Positions 45,352-56,619 are shown, counted from the stretch's first letter. The stretch: 64,000 nt of DNA from Peptoniphilus phoceensis (GCF_001517665.2 NZ_LN999806.1:1-64000); one strand, 5' to 3'. The notes: generated by a model not told the origin, from the letters alone. Translations and numbers: made by a program.

Positions 45352-45993
45352 CTATTCGAGACCAATAACTATATCGTCAAATACCTTGTCAATATCTTTA
45401 GCACCGTCAATATCTATTAGAAGATTTTGTGCTCTATAATAATCTATAAGAGGTGCTGTTTGATCAAAGTAAACAGAAATTCTAGTCTTTACAGTTTCTT
45501 CAGTATCGTCATCTCTTTGAATAAGCTTAGTACCATCCTTATCACAAATTCCTTCTTCCTTTGGAGGATTGAATTTTACATGATAAGTCATTCCACAAGT
45601 TTTACAAACACGTCTTCCAACAGCTCTTTCGATTAAAATTTCTGGATCAACAGAAATATTAATAACCTTAGTTAACTTGTCATCATTCTTGTCTAAGATT
45701 GAGTCAAGACTAACAGCTTGAGCTACAGTTCTTGGAAAACCATCTAGTAAAAATCCTTCTTTAGCATCGTCCTTGTTAAGTCTATCTTCAACAAGTGCAA
45801 TTACTAAATCATCTGGAACTAAAAGTCCCTTGTCCATATAAGACTTTGCTTCTTTACCAAGTTCTGTATTGTTTTTAATATTTTCTCTAAAGATATCTCC
45901 AGTTGAAATGTGTGGAATATTGTATTTTTCAACAATATATTCAGCTTGTGTGCCTTTTCCGGCCCCTGGAGGTCCCAATATAACTAATTTCAT
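45352..45993 (-). CDS. adk: Adenylate kinase
   Basis: 213 residues. P-loop GPPGAGKGTQAEYI, the long form with a zinc-type LID: CKTCG near 130 and a later CDKDG. It converts AMP and ATP to two ADP. Between secY (9 bp) and the KOW gene. Confidence 0.98.
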   Translation of the reverse strand: MKLVILGPPGAGKGTQAEYIVEKYNIPHISTGDIFRENIKNNTELGKEAKSYMDKGLLVPDDLVIALVEDRLNKDDAKEGFLLDGFPRTVAQAVSLDSILDKNDDKLTKVINISVDPEILIERAVGRRVCKTCGMTYHVKFNPPKEEGICDKDGTKLIQRDDDTEETVKTRISVYFDQTAPLIDYYRAQNLLIDIDGAKDIDKVFDDIVIGLE

Positions 45994-46002
45994 AATTACC
46001 TC

Positions 46003-47283
46003 CTACTTATTCTTTAAGAATCCACGATAGTTTCTCATGATTAATTGTTGTTCTAATACTCTATGAATTTCAAGTACAACTCCAACAACGATGATAATTG
46101 ATGTACCACCATAGTTAAATTGAAGTCCTGAAATTAGAGTTAGAATAGTTGGAAGAACTGCAAGTATAGAAAGTGCAATTGCTCCTGGCATTACTAATCT
46201 ATTTAAAGTTCTACCTAAATAATCACTTGTAGGTTTACCTGCTCTAATACCACTAATAAAACCACCATTAGCTTGTAGGTTTTTAGAGTATTCAACAGTG
46301 TTAAATTGGATTGTTGTGTAGAAGAATGTGAAGAATACAATAAGAATAACAGTAAATATTATATAAATCACAGCTCCAGGTCCTCCAGCAGGAGTTAACC
46401 ATTTTTGAATCCAATTTCTAGTTGATTCACTTGTGAACATAGCAATAGTTGCAGGAATAGCAAGTAGTGAGTTAGCGAAGATAATTGGCATAACACCAGT
46501 CATCAAAACCTTAATAGGAATGTGAGTGGATTGACCACCGTACATCTTTCTACCAACAACTCTCTTTGCATATTGTACAGGAATTCTTCTTTCACCTTCT
46601 GTAAGTGTTACTACAAATACAACAATTGCAATTGCAATTATTACAAATAGCACTAAGAAGATTGGGCTAGACTTACCTGCCTTAACAAGTGCAACTGATT
46701 GAGCTATATCAAGTGGAAATCTTGAAACGATACCTGCAAAAATTAATATTGAAATACCATTTCCAATTCCGTGTTCAGTTATTTGTTCTCCTATCCAAAT
46801 TAGTATTGCTGTACCTGCAACTATTGATAGGATAATAGTTACATATTCAATAGCGCTTGTAGCGTTAATAGCTTGTCTAAATAGACCAAAAGTATAACCA
46901 ATTGCTTGAACAAGAGCTATTACAATAGAAAGGTATCTTGTATATTTTGCAATTGCCTTTCTACCAGTTTCTCCTTCTTTTGCAAGAGATTCCAAAGATG
47001 GAATGGCAATTGTCAAAAGTTGAAGTATGATTGATGCTGTAACATATGGATAAATGTTAGCAGCAAATATAGTAAATCTTCTAAAGTTTCCTCCTGCCAT
47101 TAAGTCAAGGAAGGAGAAAATTGATCCGCCTGCTCCACTCATAAGTTGTGAAATCACTTGTGAGTTCATATATGGAACAGCGATGTGTGATCCAAGTCTA
47201 TATAATAGAAGCATGAAAAGAGTGAAAAGCATCTTCTTACGAAGAGATTCAACCTTCCACGCATTTCTAAAAGTGGAGAGCAT
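46003..47283 (-). CDS. secY: Protein translocase subunit SecY
   Basis: 426 residues, ten membrane helices. Starts at the ATG at 47,283, which overlaps the rplO stop (TAATG); a longer upstream frame lies within rplO. Typical stretches are PYVTASIILQLLTIAIPSLE and GERRIPVQYAKR. It is the channel of the Sec system. Confidence 0.98.
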   Translation of the reverse strand: MLSTFRNAWKVESLRKKMLFTLFMLLLYRLGSHIAVPYMNSQVISQLMSGAGGSIFSFLDLMAGGNFRRFTIFAANIYPYVTASIILQLLTIAIPSLESLAKEGETGRKAIAKYTRYLSIVIALVQAIGYTFGLFRQAINATSAIEYVTIILSIVAGTAILIWIGEQITEHGIGNGISILIFAGIVSRFPLDIAQSVALVKAGKSSPIFLVLFVIIAIAIVVFVVTLTEGERRIPVQYAKRVVGRKMYGGQSTHIPIKVLMTGVMPIIFANSLLAIPATIAMFTSESTRNWIQKWLTPAGGPGAVIYIIFTVILIVFFTFFYTTIQFNTVEYSKNLQANGGFISGIRAGKPTSDYLGRTLNRLVMPGAIALSILAVLPTILTLISGLQFNYGGTSIIIVVGVVLEIHRVLEQQLIMRNYRGFLKNK

Positions 47284-47732
47284 TAAATCACCTCGGCCTT
47301 TCCTCCGCAAGCCTCAATTTTTTCTATAGCAGATTTTGAGAAATGCTGAGCTTTAACAGTTAATTTAACATTTAATTCACCATCTCCCAAGATTCTAATT
47401 CCGTCTTTAGCCTTAGCAGCTTTGATATATTTATTTTCTATCAAGAATTCAGGAGTGATTTCAGTTCCTTCTTCAAATACATTAAGATCGCCAACATTTA
47501 ATACAGCGTATTCTTTCTTAAATATATTAGTAAATCCTCTCTTTGGAAGACGTCTAAATAGTGGCATTTGACCACCTTCAAATCCAGGTCTTACTCCACC
47601 GCCACTTCTAGCATTTTGTCCTTTGTGACCCTTGCCGGAAGTTTTACCAGTACCGGAACCAATTCCACGACCTACTCTTTTTCTAGCTTTAACTCCGCCA
47701 CCTTCGTTAGGTCTTAAGTCATGTAACTTCAT
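47283..47732 (-). CDS. rplO: Ribosomal protein L15
   Basis: 149 residues from the ATG at 47,732, three codons inside a longer GTG frame whose GTG is part of the AGGAGGTG site. [19 protein letters not shown] and [13 protein letters not shown] are typical. Coupled to secY. Confidence 0.98.
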   Translation of the reverse strand: MKLHDLRPNEGGGVKARKRVGRGIGSGTGKTSGKGHKGQNARSGGGVRPGFEGGQMPLFRRLPKRGFTNIFKKEYAVLNVGDLNVFEEGTEITPEFLIENKYIKAAKAKDGIRILGDGELNVKLTVKAQHFSKSAIEKIEACGGKAEVI

Positions 47733-47745
47733 TAGGTACACCTCC

Positions 47746-47922
47746 TTATTCTACTACTTCGACCATGTAGTCGACTTGTTTTAACATTCCTCTAATTTGA
47801 GGAGTGTCATTTTTTTCAATAACTTGATAAGTCTTTTTGAAACCAAGTGCTTGAATTGTTTTTCTGTGTTTAGGTACTTTCCCGATAGGACTTTTTACAA
47901 GTTTAATTTTAATTGTAGACAT
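47746..47922 (-). CDS. rpmD: Ribosomal protein L30
   Basis: 58 residues, [20 protein letters not shown] to DYMVEVVE; the single-domain bacterial form. AGGAGG site. It lies between rpsE and rplO. Confidence 0.97.
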   Translation of the reverse strand: MSTIKIKLVKSPIGKVPKHRKTIQALGFKKTYQVIEKNDTPQIRGMLKQVDYMVEVVE

Positions 47923-47932
47923 GATTTTCCTC

Positions 47933-48439
47933 CTATCCTAAAATTTCTTCAACAGATTTATTTCTTAGTTTAGCAACAGATTCTGCAGTCTTTAGTGACT
48001 TTAGACCTTCCATTGTTGCATTAACAATATTTTTTGGGTTGTTTGTACCAATGTTTTTAGTACGAATATCAGAAATACCTGCAAGTTCACATACAGCACG
48101 TACTGCACCACCGGCAATAACTCCTGTACCTTCTCTTGCTGGTTTTAAGAAAACTCTACCTGCACCATAAATTCCAGTTACTTGATGAGGAATAGAAGTG
48201 TTTAGTAAGTTAATTCTTACAATATTCTTTCTAGCATCTTGTGTTGCTTTTCTTATAGCTTCAGGAACTTCAAGAGCTTTACCAGTACCTACACCAACAT
48301 GTCCGTTTCTATCGCCAACAACTACTAGAGCAGAGAATCTAAAATTTCTACCACCCTTAACTACTTTGGCAACTCTGTTTATAGATACAACTCTTTCTTC
48401 AAGATCAAGTTCTGCCGCATTTATTAATGAACGCTCCAT
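47933..48439 (-). CDS. rpsE: Ribosomal protein S5
   Basis: 168 residues. [20 protein letters not shown] and [20 protein letters not shown] are the S5 signature. It follows rplR by 13 bp. Confidence 0.99.
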   Translation of the reverse strand: MERSLINAAELDLEERVVSINRVAKVVKGGRNFRFSALVVVGDRNGHVGVGTGKALEVPEAIRKATQDARKNIVRINLLNTSIPHQVTGIYGAGRVFLKPAREGTGVIAGGAVRAVCELAGISDIRTKNIGTNNPKNIVNATMEGLKSLKTAESVAKLRNKSVEEILG

Positions 48440-48452
48440 TACTTCCTCCTTC

Positions 48453-48815
48453 TTAGAATTTTAGACCAGCTTCTCTAGCTGCATCAGCAAGTGCTTTGAT
48501 TTTACCGTGGTAAACATAACCACTTCTATCAAAGACAACTTCTTCAATTCCCTTTTCTTTTGCTTTTTTAGCAATAGATTCTCCAACAGATTTAGCTGCT
48601 TCAATATTTCCAGTGTTTTCTAAATTCAATCCCTTATCAAGTGTAGATGCACTTAGTAAAGTATTGCCAGCTTCATCATCAATTAGTTGAGCATAAATAT
48701 GTTTAGATGATCTGTAAACTGAAAGTCTAGGCTTAATAGAAGTACCGGAGATGTGATTTCTAATTCTTTTGTGTCTTTTAATTCTGTTTTCGTTTTTATT
48801 AATCTTTTTTAACAC
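48453..48815 (-). CDS. rplR: Ribosomal protein L18
   Basis: 120 residues. [19 protein letters not shown] and [20 protein letters not shown] are typical. It binds 5S rRNA with L5. Follows rplF by 15 bp. Confidence 0.98.
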   Translation of the reverse strand: MLKKINKNENRIKRHKRIRNHISGTSIKPRLSVYRSSKHIYAQLIDDEAGNTLLSASTLDKGLNLENTGNIEAAKSVGESIAKKAKEKGIEEVVFDRSGYVYHGKIKALADAAREAGLKF

Positions 48816-48830
48816 TTAAATTCTCCTTTC

Positions 48831-49367
48831 TTACTTACCTGTCTTACCAACTTTACGTCTTACATGTTCATCAGTGTATCTAATTCCCTTACCTTTATAT
48901 GGTTCAGGTTCTCTGAAGCTTCTAATGTAAGCAGCATAAGCGCCAACTTGTTGTTTATCGCTACCCTTAATAATAATTGAGTTTGGAGCTGGAACTTCAA
49001 CTTCAATGCCTTCTGGATCTTCTAGATCAAGAGGGTGAGAGAAACCTAAGTTAAGAGAAAGAACTTTTCCCTTCTTTGCAGCTCTATATCCTGTACCGAT
49101 TATTTCAAGAGATTTTGAATAACCTTCTGTAACGCCAATTATCATGTTATCAATTAGAGTTCTTGTTAAACCGTGAAGTGCCTTAATTTTTTTAATATCA
49201 TTTGGTCTTTCTACAGTGAGAACTCCGTCATTTAATTCTATTTTTAAATCTTTATCGAAAGATTGTGTTAGTTCACCCTTAGCTCCCTTAACAGTAACTG
49301 TTTGACCGTCAACTTTAACATCAACGCCCTTTGGGATTTCAATAGGTTTTTTGCCAATTCTTGACAT
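48831..49367 (-). CDS. rplF: Ribosomal protein L6
   Basis: 178 residues. [17 protein letters not shown] at the start and [19 protein letters not shown] at the end identify it. Full length. Confidence 0.99.
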   Translation of the reverse strand: MSRIGKKPIEIPKGVDVKVDGQTVTVKGAKGELTQSFDKDLKIELNDGVLTVERPNDIKKIKALHGLTRTLIDNMIIGVTEGYSKSLEIIGTGYRAAKKGKVLSLNLGFSHPLDLEDPEGIEVEVPAPNSIIIKGSDKQQVGAYAAYIRSFREPEPYKGKGIRYTDEHVRRKVGKTGK

Positions 49368-49381
49368 TTTTCACCTCCAAA

Positions 49382-49777
49382 TTACCAAACGTAGCAGATT
49401 ACCTCTCCGCCAACTTTTTCTTGTCTTGCCATTTTATCTGTAATTATTCCCTTAGATGTAGAGATAATTGCAATTCCTAGTCCGCCTAGAACTTTAGGAA
49501 CATCGTCGCACTTAACATAAACTCTAAGTCCCGGTTTTGATATTCTCTTTAATCCAGAGATAACTCTTTCACCGTCCCCTGAATATTTAAGATCTATTTT
49601 AATAATTCCTTGTTTGTCATCTTCAACAACGTCATATCCTTTAATATAACCTTCATCAAGAAGAATTTTTGCAATTTCTTTTTTGATGTTTGAGCAAGGA
49701 ATATCAACAGATTTATGTCTTGCATTATTTGCATTTCTAATTCTTGATAGCATATCTGCAATTGGGTCTGTCATCAT
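49382..49777 (-). CDS. rpsH: Ribosomal protein S8
   Basis: 131 residues. [16 protein letters not shown] and the C-terminal [20 protein letters not shown] are typical. Two ATGs in a row (49,777 and 49,774) can both serve as start. Confidence 0.98.
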   Translation of the reverse strand: MMTDPIADMLSRIRNANNARHKSVDIPCSNIKKEIAKILLDEGYIKGYDVVEDDKQGIIKIDLKYSGDGERVISGLKRISKPGLRVYVKCDDVPKVLGGLGIAIISTSKGIITDKMARQEKVGGEVICYVW

Positions 49778-49807
49778 ATCAGTTTGCCTCCTTTCATCTA
49801 AGGCTTA

Positions 49808-49993
49808 TTACCAGCTAGCTTTTCTTACGCCAGGGATTTGTCCTTTATACGCAAGTTCTCTAAAGCATATTCTACATATTCCATATTTTTGTAAAACTGA
49901 ATGTGGTCTTCCACAAATTTTACATCTAGTATATTCACGAGAAGAATACTTTTGTTTCCTCTTTTGTTTAGCAATCATTGATTTTTTAGCCAC
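49808..49993 (-). CDS. rpsN: Ribosomal protein S14, zinc type
   Basis: 61 residues, the short type Z form with CKICG and CRICF zinc ligands. This form is common in Gram-positive bacteria. Between rplE and rpsH. Confidence 0.98.
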   Translation of the reverse strand: MAKKSMIAKQKRKQKYSSREYTRCKICGRPHSVLQKYGICRICFRELAYKGQIPGVRKASW

Positions 49994-50004
49994 TTTGTAC
50001 CTCC

Positions 50005-50550
50005 TTAAGCCTTAGCAAAAGGCATTCCCATTTTGTCTAGGAATTCTTTAGCCTCTTCATCAGTATTAGCTGTAGTTACTATATTGATGTCCATTCCTCT
50101 AATTGTTTCAACTTTATCGTATTCAATTTCAGGGAAGATAAGTTGTTCTTTAAGACCAAGAGCATAATTTCCTCTACCATCAAATGCAGTAGGCTTAACA
50201 CCTCTAAAGTCTCTTACTCTTGGAAGAGCAACGTTCATTAGCTTATCTAAGAAATCATACATTCTTTCGCCTCTAAGAGTAACCTTAACACCAACATTTT
50301 GACCTTCACGAAGTTTAAAGTTAGCTATAGATTTTCTAGCTCTTGTAACAATAGCCTTTTGACCAGAAATAAGAGTTAGCTCTTCAACAGCTGCTTCTAG
50401 AGCCTTGTGATTATCTTTAGCTTCGCCAAGACCAATATTAATAGTGATCTTTTCAAGTTTCGGTACTTCCATAACGCTTTTGTAATTGAAGCGTTCCATT
50501 AGGTGGCCCACAACTTCTGTCTTATATTTTTCTTGTAATCTTGAAGTCAT
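50005..50550 (-). CDS. rplE: Ribosomal protein L5
   Basis: 181 residues. [20 protein letters not shown] at the start, [20 protein letters not shown] at the end. 5S rRNA-binding, full length. Confidence 0.99.
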   Translation of the reverse strand: MTSRLQEKYKTEVVGHLMERFNYKSVMEVPKLEKITINIGLGEAKDNHKALEAAVEELTLISGQKAIVTRARKSIANFKLREGQNVGVKVTLRGERMYDFLDKLMNVALPRVRDFRGVKPTAFDGRGNYALGLKEQLIFPEIEYDKVETIRGMDINIVTTANTDEEAKEFLDKMGMPFAKA

Positions 50551-50561
50551 TATTCTACCCC

Positions 50562-50870
50562 CTACTTAATTGTCTTTCCGCTAGATTTAGCAAATCTAAC
50601 TTTTTTTCCATCTTCAAATTTATAACCAATTCTTGTAGCCTTTCCTGCTGCACTGTCAAAGTACATAACATTTGATACGTGAATTGGTGCTTCCATTTTT
50701 TCTATTCCACCTGGGTTTTGAGGTCCTCTTGGTTTAATGTGCTTAGTAACAACATTAACTTTTTCAACAACAACTAAGTCTTTCTTAGGAATTGTTCTTA
50801 GGACTTTACCAGTCTTGCCTTTATCTTTTCCGGCTATAACTTTTACGATGTCATCTCTTTTAATTTTCAT
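50562..50870 (-). CDS. rplX: Ribosomal protein L24
   Basis: 102 residues with the KOW motif [20 protein letters not shown]. Assembly-start protein of the large subunit. Confidence 0.99.
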   Translation of the reverse strand: MKIKRDDIVKVIAGKDKGKTGKVLRTIPKKDLVVVEKVNVVTKHIKPRGPQNPGGIEKMEAPIHVSNVMYFDSAAGKATRIGYKFEDGKKVRFAKSSGKTIK

Positions 50871-50884
50871 ATTACACCTCCAAA

Positions 50885-51253
50885 TTATAGTACTTCCGGA
50901 GCTAGAGATATAATCTTCATAAAGTTTCCAGCTCTAAGTTCTCTAGTTACAGGTCCAAAAATACGAGTTCCAACTGGGCTTCTATCGTCTTTTATTACAA
51001 CAGCTGCATTATCATCGAAACTAATGTAAGATCCGTCTTTTCTGCTGATACCCTTGTTTGTTCTAACAATAACTGCTTTAACAACGGCACCCTTTTTAAC
51101 AACGCCACCGGGTGTTGCATGTTTTACAGAACACACTACAATATCGCCAATGTTAGCTGTTTTTCTATTAGTACCACCAAGGACTTTAACAACAGATAGT
51201 TCTCTTGCACCTGAATTGTCAGCAACACGTAATCTTGTTTCTTGTTGAATCAT
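50885..51253 (-). CDS. rplN: Ribosomal protein L14
   Basis: 122 residues. [20 protein letters not shown] and [20 protein letters not shown] are typical. Full length. Confidence 0.99.
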   Translation of the reverse strand: MIQQETRLRVADNSGARELSVVKVLGGTNRKTANIGDIVVCSVKHATPGGVVKKGAVVKAVIVRTNKGISRKDGSYISFDDNAAVVIKDDRSPVGTRIFGPVTRELRAGNFMKIISLAPEVL

Positions 51254-51276
51254 GTTATTCTCCTTTCAAGCCAAAA

Positions 51277-51531
51277 TTATTGAGCTTTTTCAATAATTTC
51301 TACAAGTCTCCATCTTTTATCTTTACTTAGTGGTCTAGTTTCCATAAGTCTTACGCGATCACCAATACCACATTCATTATTTTCATCATGAGCCTTGAAT
51401 TTAGTAGTTTTCTTAAATCTCTTCTTATAAATTGGATGAGTCTTTAAAGTCTCAATTTGAACTACAATAGTCTTATCCATCTTGTCGCTTACAACAATAC
51501 CTGTTAAAGTTTTTCTTGAATTTCTTTCCAT
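51277..51531 (-). CDS. rpsQ: Ribosomal protein S17
   Basis: 84 residues from the ATG at 51,531 with AGGAGG; a longer frame runs back into rpm[20 protein letters not shown] is the OB-fold start. Confidence 0.98.
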   Translation of the reverse strand: MERNSRKTLTGIVVSDKMDKTIVVQIETLKTHPIYKKRFKKTTKFKAHDENNECGIGDRVRLMETRPLSKDKRWRLVEIIEKAQ

Positions 51532-51535
51532 GAGA

Positions 51536-51742
51536 TTAAGCCTCCTTTCCAACTTCAAGTTCACGTTCTCTAATGATCGTTTTTACTCTTGCTATATCTC
51601 TTTTAACATTTTTAATACTTGATGGATTATCAAGTTGGCCAGTTGCCAATCTGAATCTCAAATTAAAAAGTTCATTTTTAAGTTCATTAACTTTATTATT
51701 TAAATCTTCGCTAGACATATTGCGGATTTCATTAGCCTTCAT
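51536..51742 (-). CDS. rpmC: Ribosomal protein L29
   Basis: 68 residues from the ATG at 51,742, which has GGTGA at a good distance; the ATG at 51,754 lacks space for a site. [16 protein letters not shown] is typical. It overlaps rplP by 11 bp. Confidence 0.97.
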   Translation of the reverse strand: MKANEIRNMSSEDLNNKVNELKNELFNLRFRLATGQLDNPSSIKNVKRDIARVKTIIRERELEVGKEA

Positions 51743-52163
51743 TTGAGTCACCATCCTTATCTTTCATAACGAATTTTGTTCTTACAGGGAGTTTCATGGA
51801 TGCAAGTCTCATAGCTTCTCTTGCAACTTCTTCTGAAACACCACCCATTTCAAATAAAACTCTACCTGGTTTAACAACTGCTACCCAGTATTCTGGTGCA
51901 CCTTTACCGGAACCCATACGAGTTTCAGCAGGTTTTTCTGTAACAGGTTTGTCTGGGAAAATCTTAATCCAGATATTTCCACCTCTACGAATATATCTTG
52001 TCATAGCACGACGTGCCGCTTCTATTTGATTTGAAGTTATCCAACAAGGTTCTAAAGCTTTTATACCATATTCGCCGTATGCAAGCTCATTACCACGCAT
52101 AGCCTTGCCCTTCATTCTGCCTCTGTGAACTTTACGATATTTTACTCTCTTAGGCATCAACAT
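51732..52163 (-). CDS. rplP: Ribosomal protein L16
   Basis: 143 residues. [19 protein letters not shown] and [20 protein letters not shown] are typical. ATG at 52,163 is eight bases after a GGGGG site; ATG at 52,157 is an alternative. Confidence 0.98.
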   Translation of the reverse strand: MLMPKRVKYRKVHRGRMKGKAMRGNELAYGEYGIKALEPCWITSNQIEAARRAMTRYIRRGGNIWIKIFPDKPVTEKPAETRMGSGKGAPEYWVAVVKPGRVLFEMGGVSEEVAREAMRLASMKLPVRTKFVMKDKDGDSNEG

Positions 52164-52180
52164 GACTATTCCCCCCTTCT

Positions 52181-52936
52181 TTAAGACTCTTTATTTTTAT
52201 TGTCTCTTCTATTATTTCTATTAAAATTATTATTTCTGTTATCGCGTCTCTTGCGATTTCTGTTATCTCTATTATCTCTTGATCTTCTTCCCTTTTCTTC
52301 AGTTAATTCAGGAAGAACTTCACCTTTGTATAACCAAACCTTAACACCGATTTTACCATAAGTTGTATCAGCTTCAGCAAAACCATAGTCAATGTCAGCT
52401 CTTAAAGTTTGAAGAGGAATAGTTCCTTCAGAGTATCCTTCAGTTCTTGCCATATCAGCACCACCAAGACGGCCAGAAACAGAAGTCTTAATACCAAGTG
52501 CTCCTTGACGCATAGTTCTTTGGATTGCTTGTTTCATAGCACGTCTAAATGCAACTCTTCTTTCAAGTGCTTCAGCAATACCTTCAGCAACGATTTGTGC
52601 ATCTAGGTCTTGGTTTTTGATTTCTTCTACATTTATAACAACAGATTTATCTGTAAGTTTTTCAATTTCAGTTCTTAGTTCTTCAACGCCAGCACCACCA
52701 CGGCCAATTACCATACCTGGTTTTGCTGTATGAATAGAAATTTTAACTCTATTAGCAGCTCTTTCGATTTCGATCTTAGCAATACCTGCTGCATAAAGTT
52801 TTTTCTTAACATAATTTCTAATATTGTTGTCTTCAACTAAAAGATCGGCAAAATTTTTCTTATCAGCGTACCATTTTGAATCCCAATCTTTGATTACTCC
52901 AACACGAAGTCCATGTGGGTTTACTTTTTGACCCAT
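52181..52936 (-). CDS. rpsC: Ribosomal protein S3
   Basis: 251 residues. [22 protein letters not shown] domain near [15 protein letters not shown]. The last 40 residues are an unusual arginine/asparagine-rich tail ([16 protein letters not shown]) beyond the usual end, found in several Clostridia and likely disordered and RNA-binding. Confidence 0.98.
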   Translation of the reverse strand: MGQKVNPHGLRVGVIKDWDSKWYADKKNFADLLVEDNNIRNYVKKKLYAAGIAKIEIERAANRVKISIHTAKPGMVIGRGGAGVEELRTEIEKLTDKSVVINVEEIKNQDLDAQIVAEGIAEALERRVAFRRAMKQAIQRTMRQGALGIKTSVSGRLGGADMARTEGYSEGTIPLQTLRADIDYGFAEADTTYGKIGVKVWLYKGEVLPELTEEKGRRSRDNRDNRNRKRRDNRNNNFNRNNRRDNKNKES

Positions 52937-52947
52937 TCTCTACCTCC

Positions 52948-53283
52948 TTACTCTCTTTCTGCTACTACAACGCCAATATGACTTGATCTTTTAAGAATTG
53001 GATAAGCCATACCCTTAGCCTTAGGATGGAATCTCTTCATAGTTGGGCCTTCATTAGCATAGGCCTTTTTAACATAAAGATCTCCTCTATCTAAATTAAG
53101 GTTGTTTTCAGCGTTTGCTACAGCTGAATTTAGTACCTTATAAAGTTCATGAGCTCCCCTTTTATTAGTAAACTTTAAAATAGAGAGGGCCTCATCAACG
53201 CTTTTTCCGCGTATTTCTGCGCATATATAGTTCACCTTTAGAGGTGATATTCTTACATATTTAGCAATTGCTTGTGCTTGCAT
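52948..53283 (-). CDS. rplV: Ribosomal protein L22
   Basis: 111 residues. [19 protein letters not shown] and [20 protein letters not shown] (tunnel loop) are typical. The loop is the place of macrolide-resistance changes; the sequence looks ordinary. Confidence 0.98.
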   Translation of the reverse strand: MQAQAIAKYVRISPLKVNYICAEIRGKSVDEALSILKFTNKRGAHELYKVLNSAVANAENNLNLDRGDLYVKKAYANEGPTMKRFHPKAKGMAYPILKRSSHIGVVVAERE

Positions 53284-53294
53284 TATAACCCTCC

Positions 53295-53579
53295 TTATTT
53301 AAGTGTTGTGCTCTTTTCGCTCTTGGCACCATGGCCTCTATATGTTCTTGTTGGAACAAATTCACCTAATTTATGTCCTACCATGTCTTCAGTAATGTAT
53401 ACTGGCACATGTTTTCTGCCGTCGTGAACAGCAATTGTGTGTGAAACAAATTCAGGGAAAATAGTTGAGCGACGAGACCAAGTTTTAATTACTTTGTGTT
53501 CGTTCTTATCATTAAGCTCGTCAACCTTCTTTAGAAGGTGTTCATCAGCAAATGGTCCTTTTTTTATTGATCTACTCAT
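53295..53579 (-). CDS. rpsS: Ribosomal protein S19
   Basis: 94 residues. [18 protein letters not shown] and [20 protein letters not shown] are diagnostic. Confidence 0.99.
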   Translation of the reverse strand: MSRSIKKGPFADEHLLKKVDELNDKNEHKVIKTWSRRSTIFPEFVSHTIAVHDGRKHVPVYITEDMVGHKLGEFVPTRTYRGHGAKSEKSTTLK

Positions 53580-53592
53580 TAATACCCTCCGA

Positions 53593-54423
53593 TTACTTAG
53601 TTCTTCTTCTTACAATATACATGTTAGATTTTTTAGATTTCTTTCTAGTCTTAAGTCCTAGAGCTTTCTTGCCCCAAGGAGTCATTGGTGAAGGTCTACC
53701 AACTGGAGTTCTACCTTCCCCACCACCATGAGGGTGATCAACAGGGTTCATTGCAGATCCTCTTACGTGAGGTCTATTTCCAAGATATCTGCTCTTACCT
53801 GCCTTACCTAGTGTGATAAGTTCATGAGAAATATTTCCAACTTGTCCAATTGTTGCCTTACATCTTTGGTTGATTAATCTAAATTCACCTGATGGAAGTC
53901 TAAGTTGAGCGTACTTGCCTTCTTTAGCCATAAGTTGTGCAGATGAACCAGCAGATCTTGCGATTTGACCACCTTTACCAGGAGTCATTTCAATGTTGTG
54001 AACAGTTGTACCAACAGGAATATCTGCTAGCATAAGTGCGTTACCAACTTTGATATCTGCGTCTGTTCCTGATTCAATTACATCTCCTACTTTTAAACCA
54101 TTTGGTTGAATGATGTATCTCTTTTCACCATCAGCATAGTTTAGAAGAGCAATGTAAGCTGTTCTATATGGATCATATTCAATAGCTGCTACTCTTGCAG
54201 GAATATTGTCTTTATCTCTCTTTAAATCTATAATTCTATATTTTCTTTTAACTCCGCCGCCTCTGTGTCTACTAGTAATTCTACCATGAGCATTTCTACC
54301 GGCAGTCTTATTAACTGTTGCTAAAAGAGATCTTTCAGGTGTAGTCTTAGTAATCTCTTCGAAAGAAGCAACTGTCATTTTTCTACGAGCAGGAGTTGTA
54401 GGTTTAAATCCTTTAATCGCCAT
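53593..54423 (-). CDS. rplB: Ribosomal protein L2
   Basis: 276 residues. [18 protein letters not shown] at the start and [20 protein letters not shown] near 220 identify it. Full length. Confidence 0.99.
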   Translation of the reverse strand: MAIKGFKPTTPARRKMTVASFEEITKTTPERSLLATVNKTAGRNAHGRITSRHRGGGVKRKYRIIDLKRDKDNIPARVAAIEYDPYRTAYIALLNYADGEKRYIIQPNGLKVGDVIESGTDADIKVGNALMLADIPVGTTVHNIEMTPGKGGQIARSAGSSAQLMAKEGKYAQLRLPSGEFRLINQRCKATIGQVGNISHELITLGKAGKSRYLGNRPHVRGSAMNPVDHPHGGGEGRTPVGRPSPMTPWGKKALGLKTRKKSKKSNMYIVRRRTK

Positions 54424-54441
54424 TATAATACCTCCCTACTA

Positions 54442-54729
54442 TCAAATAGAATCAAAAAATTCTATCGGCTCTGAGTCATCAGTAAGCTTAACTATCGCCT
54501 TTTTCCATGAAGGACGTCTTCCTTGATGAACTCCTTGTCTTTTAAGTTTACCACGCATATTCATTGTATATACTTTTTCAACCTTAACGCCGAAGATTTC
54601 TTCAACAGCTTCTCTGATTTCAGGTTTTGTAGCAGTTTTAACAACTTCGAAAGCATATTTGTTATCTGCCATCATGTCCATACTTTGTTCAGTGATTAAA
54701 GGTCTTTTTATAACGTCAAATTTATTCAT
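54442..54729 (-). CDS. rplW: Ribosomal protein L23
   Basis: 95 residues. [20 protein letters not shown] and [19 protein letters not shown] are typical. Its ATG overlaps the rplD stop. Confidence 0.98.
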   Translation of the reverse strand: MNKFDVIKRPLITEQSMDMMADNKYAFEVVKTATKPEIREAVEEIFGVKVEKVYTMNMRGKLKRQGVHQGRRPSWKKAIVKLTDDSEPIEFFDSI

Positions 54730-55352
54730 CAGTTAAAAACCTCCTCAACAACATCAAGTGCAGACTTAGTAATAACAAGATTGTCGTATTTTAGTAAGTC
54801 ATATACATTTATATCAGTAGCTCTTGATGTTTTAACACCAGCGATGTTTCTTGCAGCTCTTTGAACATCTTTTTCGTCGTCATTAACAACAACAAGTGCT
54901 TTTTCACCAGCACCAATATTCTTTAAGATGTTAGCAAAAACTTTTGTCTTAACTTCTTCCATTTGGAAGTTATCTACAAGAATCATTTCGCCATCTTGTA
55001 ACTTGCTAGTAAGAACTGACTTTAGAGCAACTCTTCTAGTCTTCTTAGGAGTTGTGTAAGAGTAATCTCTTGGTTTCTTAGCGAAAACAACTCCGCCGCC
55101 TCTCCATTGAGGTGATCTAATAGAACCTTGTCTTGCACGACCAGTTCCCTTTTGTCTCCAAGGCTTTCTTCCGCCTCCACGAACTTCAGCACGTGTCTTA
55201 GCAGAGTGAGTACCTTGTCTTTTGTTAGCCAAAATATTTTTAACAACTAAATAAACAGCATGAGTGCTAACAGGAGCAGCAAATAGCCCTTCACTTAGTT
55301 CGACTTCTTCAACAGGATTTCCCTTAATGTCAATCATTTGAATCTTAGGCAT
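54729..55352 (-). CDS. rplD: Ribosomal protein L4
   Basis: 207 residues. [20 protein letters not shown] and [19 protein letters not shown] are the tunnel-loop signature. In some bacteria L4 represses its own operon through the leader; whether that holds here is open. Confidence 0.99.
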   Translation of the reverse strand: MPKIQMIDIKGNPVEEVELSEGLFAAPVSTHAVYLVVKNILANKRQGTHSAKTRAEVRGGGRKPWRQKGTGRARQGSIRSPQWRGGGVVFAKKPRDYSYTTPKKTRRVALKSVLTSKLQDGEMILVDNFQMEEVKTKVFANILKNIGAGEKALVVVNDDEKDVQRAARNIAGVKTSRATDINVYDLLKYDNLVITKSALDVVEEVFN

Positions 55353-55369
55353 TTCTTAACCTCCCTATC

Positions 55370-56002
55370 TTATTTAGTCATTTTAACAGTGCTTTTAATT
55401 CTAACAGTTCCCTTCTTAGGTCCTGGAATAGCACCTTTTACTAAAATTAAATTTTTATCTGTATCTATTCTTACAATTTCAAGATTTTGTACAGTAACTC
55501 TTTCGTTACCCATTTTTCCAGCCATTCTGTGGTTTTTCCATACTCTTCCTGGATAAGAAGCAGCACCCATACCACCTGGCATTCTGTGGAATTTAGAACC
55601 GTGAGTTTCTCTACCACGTCCAAAATTGTGACGTTTAATAATACCAGCAGTTCCTTTACCCTTTGAAGTTCCTACAACATCAACATGTTCTCCAACTTCA
55701 AATAAATCTACTTTTATTTCATCGCCTAGATTGTAAGATTCTACATCATCAGTTCTAAATTCTGAAAGATGTTTTCTATATCCTACACCAGCTTTGTCTA
55801 AATGTCCCTTCTCAGGTTTGTTTAATTTCTTTTCCTTAACTTCATGTGTTGCAACTTGGATAGCATCGTATCCATCACTTTCAACAGTTTTCTTTTGCAC
55901 AACAACATTTGGTTCTACTTCAATAACTGAGACAGGAGTGACAGTACCCTCTTCGTCAAAAATTTGGGTCATGCCAATTTTTTTACCTACTAAATATTTC
56001 AT
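55370..56002 (-). CDS. rplC: Ribosomal protein L3
   Basis: 210 residues. [20 protein letters not shown] and the loop [20 protein letters not shown] identify it. The 60-bp gap to rpsJ holds a hairpin (56,028-56,047, GACTTCT with AGAAGTC) with no T-run. Confidence 0.99.
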   Translation of the reverse strand: MKYLVGKKIGMTQIFDEEGTVTPVSVIEVEPNVVVQKKTVESDGYDAIQVATHEVKEKKLNKPEKGHLDKAGVGYRKHLSEFRTDDVESYNLGDEIKVDLFEVGEHVDVVGTSKGKGTAGIIKRHNFGRGRETHGSKFHRMPGGMGAASYPGRVWKNHRMAGKMGNERVTVQNLEIVRIDTDKNLILVKGAIPGPKKGTVRIKSTVKMTK

Positions 56003-56062
56003 GTTGCACCTCCTAATATTTACAGCGGACTTCTACTAAAAGAAGTCATATAAAGCAAAGTT

Positions 56063-56380
56063 TTAAAGTTTAATTTCAATATCTACACCAGCTGGTAGAT
56101 TTAACTTCATAAGTGAATCTACAGTTTTTTGTGTAGGATTAAGTATATCAATTAGTCTTTTGTGAGTTCTTTGCTCAAATTGTTCTCTTGAATCCTTGTA
56201 CTTGTGTACAGCTCTTATAATTGTGATGATTTCCTTTTCTGTTGGAAGAGGAATTGGTCCAGAAACTTCTGCACCGCTCTTTTTAGCAGCATCAACAATT
56301 CTTAGTGCTGAATTGTCAAGTAATTCATGATCATAAGCTTTAAGTTTAATTCTAATTTTTTGTTTGCCTTTGTTAGACAT
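56063..56380 (-). CDS. rpsJ: Ribosomal protein S10
   Basis: 105 residues. [20 protein letters not shown] and [20 protein letters not shown] are diagnostic. First gene of the operon of 29 genes that runs to rplQ. AGGAGG site. Confidence 0.99.
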   Translation of the reverse strand: MSNKGKQKIRIKLKAYDHELLDNSALRIVDAAKKSGAEVSGPIPLPTEKEIITIIRAVHKYKDSREQFEQRTHKRLIDILNPTQKTVDSLMKLNLPAGVDIEIKL

Positions 56381-56584
56381 ATTTACCTCCTATTCGCTAA
56401 AGCCTTACTTGCGAATGGGGTTATCGATACACGCACCCTGGTGTGTAAACAGGGCACATTTGAAAAAAATAACCCACGCCCAAGTCCAGCTTGGACTTCT
56501 CTGTCATAATTACCTTGAAACTCCTTTTTTTCAACAAAATTTCAAGCAACTTATGACTTCATCGCAACCTTCTTTTTTTTACGC
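56381..56584 (-). ncRNA. Structured leader of the S10 operon
   Basis: About 200 nt between the promoter and rpsJ. Two clear stem-loops on the minus strand: AAGTCCA with TGGACTT at 56,482-56,498, and an 8-bp stem GTGCCCTG with CAGGGTGC (two G-T pairs) at 56,433-56,457. There is no T-run before rpsJ, so control by translation or by antitermination is possible. It probably gives autoregulation by a ribosomal protein, as in other S10 operons; this is inference. Confidence 0.55.
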
Positions 56585-56590
56585 TCAGAT

Positions 56591-56619
56591 ATTATATAAT
56601 AAAAAACGCCAATTGTAAA
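56591..56619 (-). promoter_or_regulatory. Sigma-A promoter of the S10-spc-alpha operon
   Basis: TATAAT at 56,591-56,596 and TTTACA at 56,614-56,619 (minus strand), exactly 17 bp apart. Upstream A/T tracts may act as an UP element. The region 56,620-56,961 is very AT-rich and holds no gene that I can see. Confidence 0.8.
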
